From: Thermocrinis minervae
GTDB lineage: Bacteria; Aquificota; Aquificia; Aquificales; Aquificaceae
Assembly (NCBI RefSeq): GCF_900142435.1
Contig: NZ_LT670846.1
Coordinates: 1,303,822 to 1,367,821 of the forward strand
Length of the DNA stretch: 64,000 nt
Reading direction: 5' to 3'
Shown here in pieces: positions 23,480 to 36,271 of this stretch (position 1 is the first letter of the stretch; each line of letters begins with the position of its first letter). The notes below the pieces were generated by a model, which saw nothing but the letters and a program-made list of their open reading frames with translations, ran no database searches and was not told the origin of the DNA. Both the position numbers and the translations under genes were made by a program.

Positions 23480-24963
23480 AGCTTAAAGAGCCTTAGCTTA
23501 TGCAGCACTTCCAGGAAGAACTTGGCATAGTAAACGTTGGATATGAAGGAGGCTATAGTTCCAAGGGTGAGGGTCGTGGCAAAACCTTTTACAGGACCAC
23601 TTCCAAACTGGAAGAGTATTAGAGCTGCCACCAACAGTGTTATGTGCGTATCCCATACAGCTCCAAGTGTCCGCCTGTAGCCTAGTTCTATAGCCTTCCG
23701 TGGGCTGTTTCCTAGCCTTAGCTCTTCCCTTATCCTCTCGTATATGAGTACGTTAGAGTCTACGGCTATGCCCATGTTTAGGATTATGCCTGCTATGCCA
23801 GGAAGGGTTAGAGTTGCACCCAGCAGGACAAGAGAACTAAGGAGAAGAAGCACGTTGAAAATTATGCTCACTACAGCACTCACTCCCGTAGTTTTGTACC
23901 TAGCTATAAGCAAAGCAAAGAGAAGCATAGAACCTAAAAAGCCTGCCTTCTTGGCTTGCTCTATAGCATCCCTACCCAAAGAAGGTCCTACGACACTCTC
24001 TTGGAGGAATTTAACCTCTGTAGGAAGGCTTCCAGACCTTAGCACCAAAGCCAGATCCCTAGCTTCCTCGGGCGTGAACCTCCCCGTTATCTGACCTTTG
24101 TCTGAGATCTTGCTCCTTATAACAGGAGCAGACATGACCACACCATCCAAAACTATGGCAAGCCTTTTTCCTATGTTCTTCTCTGTAGCTTCTGCAAAGG
24201 CCTTGGCACCTTCAGAGGTAAGCTCAAAGCTCACAGCAGGAGCTCCAAACTCATCTTGGCTCGTGTAGGCAGTCCTTATATCCTTTCCTGTTATGACAGG
24301 TGTCTTCTCCACAAGGAACCAAACACCTTCTTTGGAGGGTAAAAGCTCAAGATCCTTAGTAAGTCTCTTCTGTAACTCCTCCTTGGGACCAGAATCTACC
24401 ACTAGCTTGAGTTCAAGGACCGCCGTCCTACCTATTATGGACTTTGCCCTTTGTATGTCAAGAACTCCTGGTAGTTCTACAAGTATCCTATCCCTACCAA
24501 GCTTTGTTATTACAGGCTGGACCACACCAAGCTCGTCTATCCTCCTGCGTAGCACCTCCACCGTCTGAGACACTATGCCGTTTACCAAGTCTTCTTCCTT
24601 AGCGTCCTTCAGCCTTAGGAGTATGTTACCATCGCTTACCGTAAGCTCATAATCCCTTAGGTTTTCTTCTAGTACCTTAACCGCCTGTTTTAGCTGATCC
24701 TTGTCCAAAAGCTCCACCTTTATACTTTCCTTAGAGGCTGACACATCAAGCACCTTTATACCCTTATCGCTTAGGAGCTTTTCCACATAGCTGGACTGTC
24801 TTTCATATAGGTCCTTTATGGCCTTTTGTATGTCTGGTTCCAAGACTATTGAACTTCCACCCTTCAGATCAAGTCCGAGGTTTATGGGTTTTAGGGCGAG
24901 CACAATCAGGCAAGCAAACACTAGGGCAAAGAATATACCCAAGTTAAGCCACAGGTTTTTCAT
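23476..24963 (-). CDS. secD: Protein translocase subunit SecD
   Basis: A 495-residue SecDF-type membrane protein driving late steps of Sec export with the proton gradient. It has the N-terminal helix followed by LGLDLKGGSSIVLE, a long periplasmic part with RRRIDELGVVQP and VELPGV, and C-terminal membrane helices with GIAVDSNVLIYERIREELRLG. secF is not fused and not adjacent, as far as this window shows. It is the first gene of the minus-strand run and is divergent from a methyltransferase with only 19 bases between starts. Confidence 0.95.
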   Translation of the reverse strand: MKNLWLNLGIFFALVFACLIVLALKPINLGLDLKGGSSIVLEPDIQKAIKDLYERQSSYVEKLLSDKGIKVLDVSASKESIKVELLDKDQLKQAVKVLEENLRDYELTVSDGNILLRLKDAKEEDLVNGIVSQTVEVLRRRIDELGVVQPVITKLGRDRILVELPGVLDIQRAKSIIGRTAVLELKLVVDSGPKEELQKRLTKDLELLPSKEGVWFLVEKTPVITGKDIRTAYTSQDEFGAPAVSFELTSEGAKAFAEATEKNIGKRLAIVLDGVVMSAPVIRSKISDKGQITGRFTPEEARDLALVLRSGSLPTEVKFLQESVVGPSLGRDAIEQAKKAGFLGSMLLFALLIARYKTTGVSAVVSIIFNVLLLLSSLVLLGATLTLPGIAGIILNMGIAVDSNVLIYERIREELRLGNSPRKAIELGYRRTLGAVWDTHITLLVAALILFQFGSGPVKGFATTLTLGTIASFISNVYYAKFFLEVLHKLRLFKL

Positions 24964-24982
24964 CTATCTTATATATTCTACT

Positions 24983-25615
24983 ATGCGTGTTTTTGATGAG
25001 TACTCTCAGAAGTACGACGAGTGGTACGAAAAGCCCTTCGGAAGGTCAGCCTTTGAGCTTGAGCTTACCTGCCTAAAAGGACTCTTTGAAGGTGGTTTGT
25101 CCCTAGAGGTTGGAGTAGGAAGCGGAAGGTTCGCCCAAGCCCTTGGAATAAGGTACGGAGTGGACACATCCATGGAGCTTCTCAAGATTGCCAGGAGGAG
25201 GGGAACGTTTGGCATCTTGGCAAAGGCCGAAGAACTTCCCTTTAAAGAAGGAACCTTTAAGACCGTCCTTATGGTGGTGTCCATCTGCTTTTTTGAAGAT
25301 CCTATTCAAGCCTTTAAGGAAGCCAGAAGGGTCTTAAAAAGAGAAGGTTCCCTACTTCTAGGCCTTGTCCTCTCAGAAAGTCCTTGGGCAGAGTTTTACA
25401 GGAGAAAGTCTCAAGAAGGCCACCCTATATACCAACATGCAAGGTTTTACTCCTACAATGAGCTAAGGTACATGCTGGAAAAAGCCGGTTTTAGGATAGA
25501 CACGGTAAGGACCACACTCTTTGACGAGCCACAGGATGTTAAACCTGTCAAAGACAGGAGGATAGAGGATGGATATTACCCCGATGGTGGGTTCTTCTGC
25601 GTGAGGGCTATCTAA
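24983..25615 (+). CDS. SAM-dependent class I methyltransferase
   Basis: A 210-residue methyltransferase of the Methyltransf_11 type. The SAM-binding LEVGVGSGRFAQAL lies near residue 41, followed by GVDTSMELLKIAR, AEELPFKEGTFKTVLMV and the EARRVLKREGSLLLG segment. I place the start at ATG 24983, since the frame upstream reads back through the end of secD on the other strand. No Shine-Dalgarno; TTATAT lies 8 bases before the ATG. The substrate is unknown. It overlaps the convergent reductase gene by 4 bases. Confidence 0.8.
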   Translation: MRVFDEYSQKYDEWYEKPFGRSAFELELTCLKGLFEGGLSLEVGVGSGRFAQALGIRYGVDTSMELLKIARRRGTFGILAKAEELPFKEGTFKTVLMVVSICFFEDPIQAFKEARRVLKREGSLLLGLVLSESPWAEFYRRKSQEGHPIYQHARFYSYNELRYMLEKAGFRIDTVRTTLFDEPQDVKPVKDRRIEDGYYPDGGFFCVRAI

Positions 25616-26346
25616 TCGTATTTTTCCTTCTTTATCTGGCTTTTGTCCACGGAAAGCTCCAACAGTATTCTTTCCATGTCGTCCACGAATTGAGGAGGTC
25701 CACACAGGTAGTATAGGTTTGCAGGAATGTCCTCTACTTCATTCAGTATCATCTGAGTGTTTATCCTTCCCGTGTAACCCTTCCAGTCTTCCGGCCAGGA
25801 CCTTGTCAACGTATGCACCACCTTTATGTTAGGAAGTTTGTCTAGATCTTCTAACTCCTGTCTATAAATGATCTCTTCGAAGTGAGTGTTTGAATACAAA
25901 AGGGTAGCCTTCACATGATGAAGACCCGCAAGAGCTATATGTCTTAGTATGCTCATAAGAGGCACTATACCACTTCCTGCACCGATGAGCACAAGGCTTG
26001 TACCCATCTGAGGAACCCAGTAGAACTTTCCATAAGGCCCCTTTATGGTAAACTCATCCCCCACCTTGGTGTGTTCTGTAAGTATCACAGACGCTTTACC
26101 GTTAGGTGTCCTCTTTACAGTGAGCTCCAGAACACCCTTCTTTAAGGGTGAGTTAGCTATTGAATAAGCCCTGCGCAAAATCTCTCCAGTGGGTGGATAC
26201 GGAACCTGGAGCATGACATACTGTCCAGGATAAAAGTCAAAGTCTATCCCCTGAAGGTCAAAAACCAACGTCTTTGTGGTAGGTGTCTCGGTTATTATCT
26301 GTTTGATTTTTGCCCTAAACTCTACTACAGGCTTTTTTTCTTCCAT
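25612..26346 (-). CDS. Ferredoxin-NADP(+) reductase-like flavoprotein
   Basis: A 244-residue FNR-fold protein. The FAD-binding RAYSIANSP is followed by TVKRTPNGKASVIL, the GPYGKF loop, NAD(P)-binding GAGSGIVPLMSILRH and a C-terminal LCGPPQFVDDMERIL. It has no 2Fe-2S domain. Such enzymes pass electrons between NAD(P)H and ferredoxin, which the reductive TCA cycle needs in reduced form, or serve as diaphorase subunits of hydrogenases. A TATACT box lies 9 bases upstream of the ATG. Confidence 0.82.
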   Translation of the reverse strand: MEEKKPVVEFRAKIKQIITETPTTKTLVFDLQGIDFDFYPGQYVMLQVPYPPTGEILRRAYSIANSPLKKGVLELTVKRTPNGKASVILTEHTKVGDEFTIKGPYGKFYWVPQMGTSLVLIGAGSGIVPLMSILRHIALAGLHHVKATLLYSNTHFEEIIYRQELEDLDKLPNIKVVHTLTRSWPEDWKGYTGRINTQMILNEVEDIPANLYYLCGPPQFVDDMERILLELSVDKSQIKKEKYD

Positions 26347-26349
26347 CCT

Positions 26350-27138
26350 TTAAAAAGTATAACTGTTAAAGTAATAAAGGAACCTATCAAGCAACATGTT
26401 TACGTCCAAGCATTCCCTTGCTTCACATACGTTAGGAAAGCATGGAGAACACTCAAGGTTTAGACTTATCTGAAAGACCCTTTTACCTATTGGCCTCCAT
26501 ACTATAGGATCTGTAGGCCCATAGAAGATAAAGGTTGGTACACCCAAGTAGGCCGAAAGGTGAGAAATACCGCTGTCTAACCCTACAAAAAGCTTGGCAG
26601 CTTTTAGAGCTTTAGCTATCTCCACCAAGTTTAGACTCTCCCAGAAGTTGCTAACGTAGCCCTTTAGCCACTGGTCCGCTTCTCCTACAAAGTAGACAAC
26701 CTTGTAGCCTTTTCTCTTGAGAACTTCCTCTACACTCAAAAAGAGTTCAAGCTTTGGGTTTTTCTTCCATGAACCACTTGAAGGATGAAGAACCGCCACA
26801 CCTTCTAACGGACCACCCTTTGAAGCCTGTATGGGTAACTCTTGAGAGAAATCCTCCTTTAGTCCTAAGCTTTCCAGGTAGTGCTGAACTATCCAAATCC
26901 TCTTTTCGGGAAAAGGCTTTACGTTACCCTCGTAGGAAATTATTACCCTTTCTCCGTCCCACGGTGGGAGCTCAGACAGAACTAAATCAGCCCAACCTAC
27001 TTCTTCAGCAAGCCTGTAATAGTCCGTGTTTCCAACTGCCACCACTCTATAACCCTTCTTATTGAAGATCTCAAGCAGAGGGAATACAAGGAGTGTATCT
27101 CCAAGACCCCCGCGCCTGTAGATGAGTACAGATCTCAT
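26350..27138 (-). CDS. Glycosyltransferase family 9 (heptosyltransferase-like)
   Basis: A 262-residue protein of the ADP-heptose:LPS heptosyltransferase family. It starts with YRRGGLGDTLLVFPLL and carries the donor-binding LDSGISHLSAYLGVPTFIFYGPTDP. It is shorter than the 330-350 residues usual for WaaC/WaaF, mostly in the N-terminal half. Likely role is adding sugar to the lipopolysaccharide core on the inner face of the inner membrane. A CRISPR array begins 60 bases upstream of its start codon. Confidence 0.8.
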   Translation of the reverse strand: MRSVLIYRRGGLGDTLLVFPLLEIFNKKGYRVVAVGNTDYYRLAEEVGWADLVLSELPPWDGERVIISYEGNVKPFPEKRIWIVQHYLESLGLKEDFSQELPIQASKGGPLEGVAVLHPSSGSWKKNPKLELFLSVEEVLKRKGYKVVYFVGEADQWLKGYVSNFWESLNLVEIAKALKAAKLFVGLDSGISHLSAYLGVPTFIFYGPTDPIVWRPIGKRVFQISLNLECSPCFPNVCEARECLDVNMLLDRFLYYFNSYTF

Positions 27139-27197
27139 GAGTATTTATTTTTTTTCTTCCAAATTTTGATGCATGATCCTACAAACTGCTTTTATTC

Positions 27198-27623
27198 CTT
27201 TTAACTCCACCAGGAAGATTAGAAACTATTCAATTATGTGACTAAGTATGTTGAGAAAAATGACTTTCAACTCCACCAGGAAGATTAGAAACCTAACATC
27301 AAACTACCAAAGTAAATACTGAAAGCTTGCTTTCAACTCCACCAGGAAGATTAGAAACGATCCTGGTTTCCTTGTCTTTAAGCATATCAGCCACCTTTCA
27401 ACTCCACCAGGAAGATTAGAAACATGGCCTAGTTGGTGCGGTGTCTACACACACCTTTACACTTTCAACTCCACCAGGAAGATTAGAAACGTTCTATATA
27501 GGAATTAACGATACTGACGTAATTGAATCTTTCAACTCCACCAGGAAGATTAGAAACAATTTTTAAGTTACATTTAGAATTATGAAAAACTTCACTTTCA
27601 ACTCCACCAGGAAGATTAGAAAC
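27198..27623 (-). CRISPR. CRISPR array 1: 7 repeats, 6 spacers
   Basis: Seven copies of a 29-bp repeat begin at 27198, 27264, 27330, 27395, 27462, 27529 and 27595. On the plus strand each begins CTTTCAACTCC and ends GATTAGAAAC; read on the minus strand it ends GTTGAAAG, close to the 8-nt handle of many type I and III crRNAs. Spacers are 36-38 bp and all different. The left-most repeat has one change (C to T at position 5), as expected for the old end. The leader and promoter lie at the right, so the array is transcribed leftward. No cas genes are nearby. Confidence 0.98.
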
Positions 27624-27644
27624 CTCAACCTTACCTATCTATCT

Positions 27645-27672
27645 ATTATACACACTTCAAAGATTCTGTCAA
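27645..27672 (-). promoter_or_regulatory. Pre-crRNA promoter of array 1
   Basis: On the minus strand a perfect TTGACA (27672-27667), a 16-base spacer and a perfect TATAAT (27650-27645) point toward the array. The expected start site is about 27638, some 15 bases before the first repeat. The same arrangement is kept in the second leader. Confidence 0.88.
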
Positions 27673-27684
27673 GGGGGTACCCCC
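27673..27684. promoter_or_regulatory. GGGGGTACCCCC palindrome next to the crRNA promoter
   Basis: A perfect 12-bp inverted repeat abutting the upstream edge of the -35 box. It is unchanged in the second leader although a substitution falls on the very next base. It could be a protein-binding operator or an anchor for spacer integration; this is inference. Confidence 0.5.
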
Positions 27685-28014
27685 CTCAAATGAAGGTGCA
27701 TTTCCGGAAACCGCCAGTGGGCCAGAAGGACCCTCAAAAACAGCACTTTCACCCTTCTAAAGTCATTGAGTATCAAGTCTCAGAAATGCATAAACATGAG
27801 AAATCCAGATATCTAAAAATTTAAAAATAAAGACTCTCCATACCCTTCACAAGTCCTTGATTTTCAAGCTTTTTAAAAGATACACGTCAGTTTTAGACAC
27901 CCATAAAGTCAAAAAGTGTAAAAATTGCGTTTTTCCAAAAGTATTCCCAAAAGTACCCCTACAAAACCCCTGTACTACAAACACCAGAAAGGCAAGAAAT
28001 CAAAGAGCAGTTTT

Positions 28015-28155
28015 TACTTGGTATAAAGGTGAACTTTTTCGTTTTCTGCTCCAAAGACCCCACTGATCCTGGTGATTTCCAAAGACTTGAGAAGGGTAAA
28101 GTTTAAAGAACCACTCTAAAAAATCCCCTAAGCTAGTGTTGTATACTTTTACACT
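28015..28155 (+). promoter_or_regulatory. Region upstream of gyrA with -10 box
   Basis: 141 bp between the end of the duplicated leader and gyrA. TATACT at 28142-28147 ends 8 bases before the gyrA ATG, with no Shine-Dalgarno. I see no other feature and no credible reading frame here. Confidence 0.5.
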
Positions 28156-31718
<3,563 letters not shown>

Positions 31719-31721
31719 ACC

Positions 31722-32414
31722 ATGGGTTTTGACTACCTCGTATGGTTGGAAGAGGTAGACTCCACCCAAGATGTACTCAAGAGTTTTGAGTTTCCCTTTG
31801 GTACAGTAGTGGTGGCCAAACGTCAAAGAAAAGGTAGGGGAAGGCAGGGTAGAGAATGGCACTCCCAAGAGGGTGGCCTATACTTTTCCTTCCTTCTAAA
31901 CTCGGAAGAGTTTAAGGAAGTCCCTCCCCTCCCCTTAGTGATAGGCTTGGCCGTATGCAACTACCTTATAGAGTTAGGTTTCTATCCCTCCATAAAGTGG
32001 GTGAACGATGTGTACCTAAAAGGTAAGAAGGTATGCGGCGTGCTTGTAGAAAAACAGAAGGAAAAACTTATCTGCGGTGTTGGCTTTAACGTAAATCAGG
32101 AAACGCTTCCACCCGAAGCCATATCCCTTTACATGGTAGATGGTGTAAAGAGGGACTTAAGGAAAACACTAAGCAGCCTGCTCGATCACATAGACAAAAG
32201 CCTTGAAGAGTTCAAAAGCTCCGGCTTTTCTCCTTTCAAGGATAGGATAGAAGAAAGGCTCATGTTCTTAGGTCAAGAGGTGATCCTTATGACAGAACCA
32301 CCCACCGTGGGTATACTCAAGGGTCTTTCGGAAGATGGAAGCCTTATCCTTCAAACCTCAAAGGGAGATGTAAAGGTAATCTCGGGAGATATAACCCTGA
32401 GGCCCTACGTTTAA
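31722..32414 (+). CDS. birA: Biotin--[acetyl-CoA-carboxylase] ligase
   Basis: A 230-residue biotin protein ligase of the small type without a DNA-binding domain. It attaches biotin to carboxylases, relevant here because carbon-fixing Aquificales use biotin-dependent carboxylases. The biotinyl-AMP loop reads KRQRKGRGRQGREWHS (GRGRxGRxW), followed by SIKWVNDVYLKGKKVCGVLVE. Three bases separate it from serS. Confidence 0.93.
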   Translation: MGFDYLVWLEEVDSTQDVLKSFEFPFGTVVVAKRQRKGRGRQGREWHSQEGGLYFSFLLNSEEFKEVPPLPLVIGLAVCNYLIELGFYPSIKWVNDVYLKGKKVCGVLVEKQKEKLICGVGFNVNQETLPPEAISLYMVDGVKRDLRKTLSSLLDHIDKSLEEFKSSGFSPFKDRIEERLMFLGQEVILMTEPPTVGILKGLSEDGSLILQTSKGDVKVISGDITLRPYV

Positions 32415-32423
32415 AATAATCCA

Positions 32424-33581
32424 ATGGCAAGGGTACTTATAGGAGTGTCCTCAAGCATAGCCATATACAAGATCTGCGACCTTGTAAGAGAACTCAAAAA
32501 ACTCGGACACGACGTTAAAGTTATCATGACACCCTTCTCCGAGAATTTTGTAAGCAGGCTTACCTTTAAGACGCTCACCAACAACAAAGTTTACATAGAT
32601 TGGTCCGAGGATTCTCTGGCGCACATAAACCTAGCCAGATGGGCAGATGTGTTCCTAATAGCACCATGCAGTGTCAACACTCTATCTAAGATAGCTACAG
32701 GTATAGGGGATAACCTGCTTACCACCACAGTTTTAGCTTACGAAAGGCCTTTGCTAATAGCACCTGCCGCCAACGTAGTCATGTACAAAAACCCTATAGT
32801 ACAAGAACACCTAAAAAGACTCAAAGAGCTAGGACACATAATCATAGAGCCAGAAGAGGGCTTGTTAGCATGCCAAGAGGAAGGGCAGGGAAAGCTTGCC
32901 AGCAACCAAAGACTAATAGACTGGATAGAGTACTCCATAAGACCTAAACCTTTGCAGGGTAAGAGGATCCTGATAACGTGTGGTGCCACAAGAGAACACA
33001 TAGATAGAGTGAGGTTTATCTCCAACGAATCCTCTGGTAAGATGGGATTTTCACTGGCCAGGGTCCTAAGGTGGTATGGGGCCAGCGTCAAAGTGGTAGC
33101 TGGCTTTACTACAGCCCAAGAACCACCAGAGGTAGAGATACATAGGGTTTCTTCCTCCGATGAGATGTACAAAAAGGTCCTTGAGCTTTTCCCATGGTCC
33201 CATGTGGTTATCATGAACGCAGCCGTGTCAGACTTTAAAGTGCTGGAGTCTTTCCAAGGAAAGATAAAGAAAGGAGAGAAGTTAACCCTAGAGCTTGTCA
33301 AAACGGTAGACATCCTTGAAGAGCTAGGAAGGATAAAAGGAGACAGACTCCTCGTAGGGTTTGCCTTAGAGGAAGAAGAAAAACTGCTGGAATACGGGTG
33401 GGAGAAGCTAAAGAAGAAAAACCTGGACGTGCTTGTCGCCAATCCCCTCAAGGTTATGGGAAGTGAAGATTTCGTAGGATACGTGCTTTTCAAGGATGGA
33501 AGCTACGTATCCATAAAGAGTACAAACAAACTACACGCAGCAGAGGAGCTTGTAAAGATTATACTTAACATAAAGGAGTAA
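32424..33581 (+). CDS. coaBC: Bifunctional CoaBC (phosphopantothenoylcysteine synthetase/decarboxylase)
   Basis: A 385-residue fusion for two steps of coenzyme A synthesis. The N-terminal FMN-dependent decarboxylase (about 1-175) has GVSSSIAIYK, the catalytic His in LAHINLARWAD and APAANVVMYKNP; the C-terminal synthetase has ITCGATREHIDRVRFISNESSGKMG. A TAAAAT box lies 6 bases before the ATG, but it also follows birA after 9 bases. coaE is at 15.2-15.8 kb. Confidence 0.95.
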   Translation: MARVLIGVSSSIAIYKICDLVRELKKLGHDVKVIMTPFSENFVSRLTFKTLTNNKVYIDWSEDSLAHINLARWADVFLIAPCSVNTLSKIATGIGDNLLTTTVLAYERPLLIAPAANVVMYKNPIVQEHLKRLKELGHIIIEPEEGLLACQEEGQGKLASNQRLIDWIEYSIRPKPLQGKRILITCGATREHIDRVRFISNESSGKMGFSLARVLRWYGASVKVVAGFTTAQEPPEVEIHRVSSSDEMYKKVLELFPWSHVVIMNAAVSDFKVLESFQGKIKKGEKLTLELVKTVDILEELGRIKGDRLLVGFALEEEEKLLEYGWEKLKKKNLDVLVANPLKVMGSEDFVGYVLFKDGSYVSIKSTNKLHAAEELVKIILNIKE

Positions 33582-33583
33582 AG

Positions 33584-34969
<1,386 letters not shown>

Positions 34970-36214
34970 TCAAAAGTTGGCTACCTTCTTTTGAACGGCC
35001 TTCTGCTTTATGTACTCTATAGCCTTTTTGAGCTGCACGTCCTTTTCTGGTAGGAGGATAATACCCTCAGTAGCGCCTTTCATCCTCTTTTCTCTTATGG
35101 CTTCCTGAAGCTTTTCCTCTTCCTCCTGGCTCATGGGCACCACTATGTTTGGTTCTATACCCTTCTTGTGTATGAGCCTACCTGACGGTGTGTAGTAGTA
35201 AGCAACAGTAAGCTTTATCGCAGAGCCATCCTCTAAAGGTATTATGTTCTGCACAGATGCCTTCCCAAAGCTCTTCTCACCCATGACTGTGGCAAGCTTG
35301 TAATCTTGCAGGGCACCCGTGACTATTTCAGCAGCGCTTGCCGTACCTCTGTTTATGAGAACCACTAGAGGTAAATCCTTAGGATACACGGGATCCTTCG
35401 TAGAGAAGTACTTCACATTCTCCTGGTTCCTTCCTTTAGTGTAGACTATGAGCTTACCCCTAGGTACGAATACCTCTGCAACGTTTACAGCCTCAGAAAG
35501 AAGCCCACCCGGATCGTTTCTCAGATCAAGTATGATACCACTCACATTCTTCTTTGAAAGTTCCCTGACAGCCTTGCTCACTTCTTTACCGACTCCGTCA
35601 CTGAACCTAGACAGCCTTATGTAACCCACACCATCTATGGTGGTCCATTGGACGCTCTTGATCTTTATGAGAGTCCTCTCTAAGGTAACCTTTACGGGTT
35701 TATCTTGGCCCTTCCTTAGTATGGTAAGCTCTACCTTCGTCCCAGGCTTGCCCCTTATGTTCTTCACAACCTCCATAAGGCTCATGTTGGAGGTGTCTTT
35801 GCCGTCAACTTCCAAGATTATGTCCCCTGGCTTTATACCTGCGTTGTAAGCAGGTGTACCCTCTATGGGTGATATGACTATAGGTCTTCCCTTTTCAATG
35901 CTTATCTCTATCCCCACACCACCAAACTCTCCTTCTGTCTCCTCCATGAATTCCTTGTACTCATCAGGTGTAAAGAAACTGGAAAAAGGATCCAAAGCCC
36001 TCATCATACCGTTGAGAGCACCGTATATTAGATCCTTTATGTTAGGATCCTCTACATAGTTCTGCTTTACTATCTGGAGCACATCAGTAAACAGCTTTAT
36101 GTACCTGTAAGAATCTTCCTGATTCTTAGAACCTTGTGAAGCACCAGCAGTACCAAGCACAAAGCCCAAACCAAAGGATGTAAGTAAAAGGAGTATTACC
36201 CTTAGCTTTTTCAT
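34970..36214 (-). CDS. ctp: Carboxyl-terminal processing protease (S41)
   Basis: A 414-residue periplasmic serine protease. A signal peptide or anchor (KLRVILLLLTSFGLGFVLG) is followed by a helical region, a PDZ domain (GGVGIEIS...YNAGIKPGDIILEVDGKD, about 90-165) and the catalytic core with the Ser in RGTASAAEIVTGALQD and the Lys in GEKSFGKASVQ. I start at ATG 36214; the longer open frame upstream reads into the scpA promoter. TATTAT (36228-36223) lies 8 bases before this ATG and there is no Shine-Dalgarno. Confidence 0.94.
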   Translation of the reverse strand: MKKLRVILLLLTSFGLGFVLGTAGASQGSKNQEDSYRYIKLFTDVLQIVKQNYVEDPNIKDLIYGALNGMMRALDPFSSFFTPDEYKEFMEETEGEFGGVGIEISIEKGRPIVISPIEGTPAYNAGIKPGDIILEVDGKDTSNMSLMEVVKNIRGKPGTKVELTILRKGQDKPVKVTLERTLIKIKSVQWTTIDGVGYIRLSRFSDGVGKEVSKAVRELSKKNVSGIILDLRNDPGGLLSEAVNVAEVFVPRGKLIVYTKGRNQENVKYFSTKDPVYPKDLPLVVLINRGTASAAEIVTGALQDYKLATVMGEKSFGKASVQNIIPLEDGSAIKLTVAYYYTPSGRLIHKKGIEPNIVVPMSQEEEEKLQEAIREKRMKGATEGIILLPEKDVQLKKAIEYIKQKAVQKKVANF

Positions 36215-36222
36215 GAAGATTA

Positions 36223-36228
36223 ATAATA
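36223..36228 (-). promoter_or_regulatory. -10 box giving a leaderless start for ctp
   Basis: TATTAT on the minus strand with 8 bases to the ctp ATG. The spacing equals that seen before gyrA, scpA, lysS and others, and supports the shorter ctp start. Confidence 0.55.
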
Positions 36229-36257
36229 AACTAAGGGAAATTACAAGGCAAGGGTGG

Positions 36258-36263
36258 TATACT
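36258..36263 (+). promoter_or_regulatory. -10 box giving a leaderless start for scpA
   Basis: TATACT preceded by TGG (extended -10), 8 bases before the scpA ATG. No Shine-Dalgarno is present. Confidence 0.55.
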
Positions 36264-36271
36264 TTTAGCGC

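Larger units (their letters stand above)
27624..28014 (-). repeat. CRISPR leader, copy 1 (391-bp duplication)
   Basis: 391 bp directly after the last repeat of array 1, matched without any gap by 38383-38773 after array 2. I count 14 single-base differences (about 96 percent identity), all transitions; 27797-27906 is fully identical. It holds the pre-crRNA promoter and a palindrome in its first 61 bp. The remaining 330 bp have no assigned function. Identity to the other copy stops abruptly after CAAAGAGCAGTTTT. Confidence 0.95.

Noticed and set aside
27582..27824. 80-codon frame running from the last repeat of array 1 into the leader
   Set aside because: It crosses CRISPR repeat sequence and has no counterpart in the second leader, where the frame is broken.
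32738..33493. 251-codon open frame on the minus strand of coaBC
   Set aside because: Ser/Leu-rich shadow frame opposite a well-conserved gene; no motif, no start signal. Many similar shadows occur opposite acn, gyrA, mnmG and the nuo genes.
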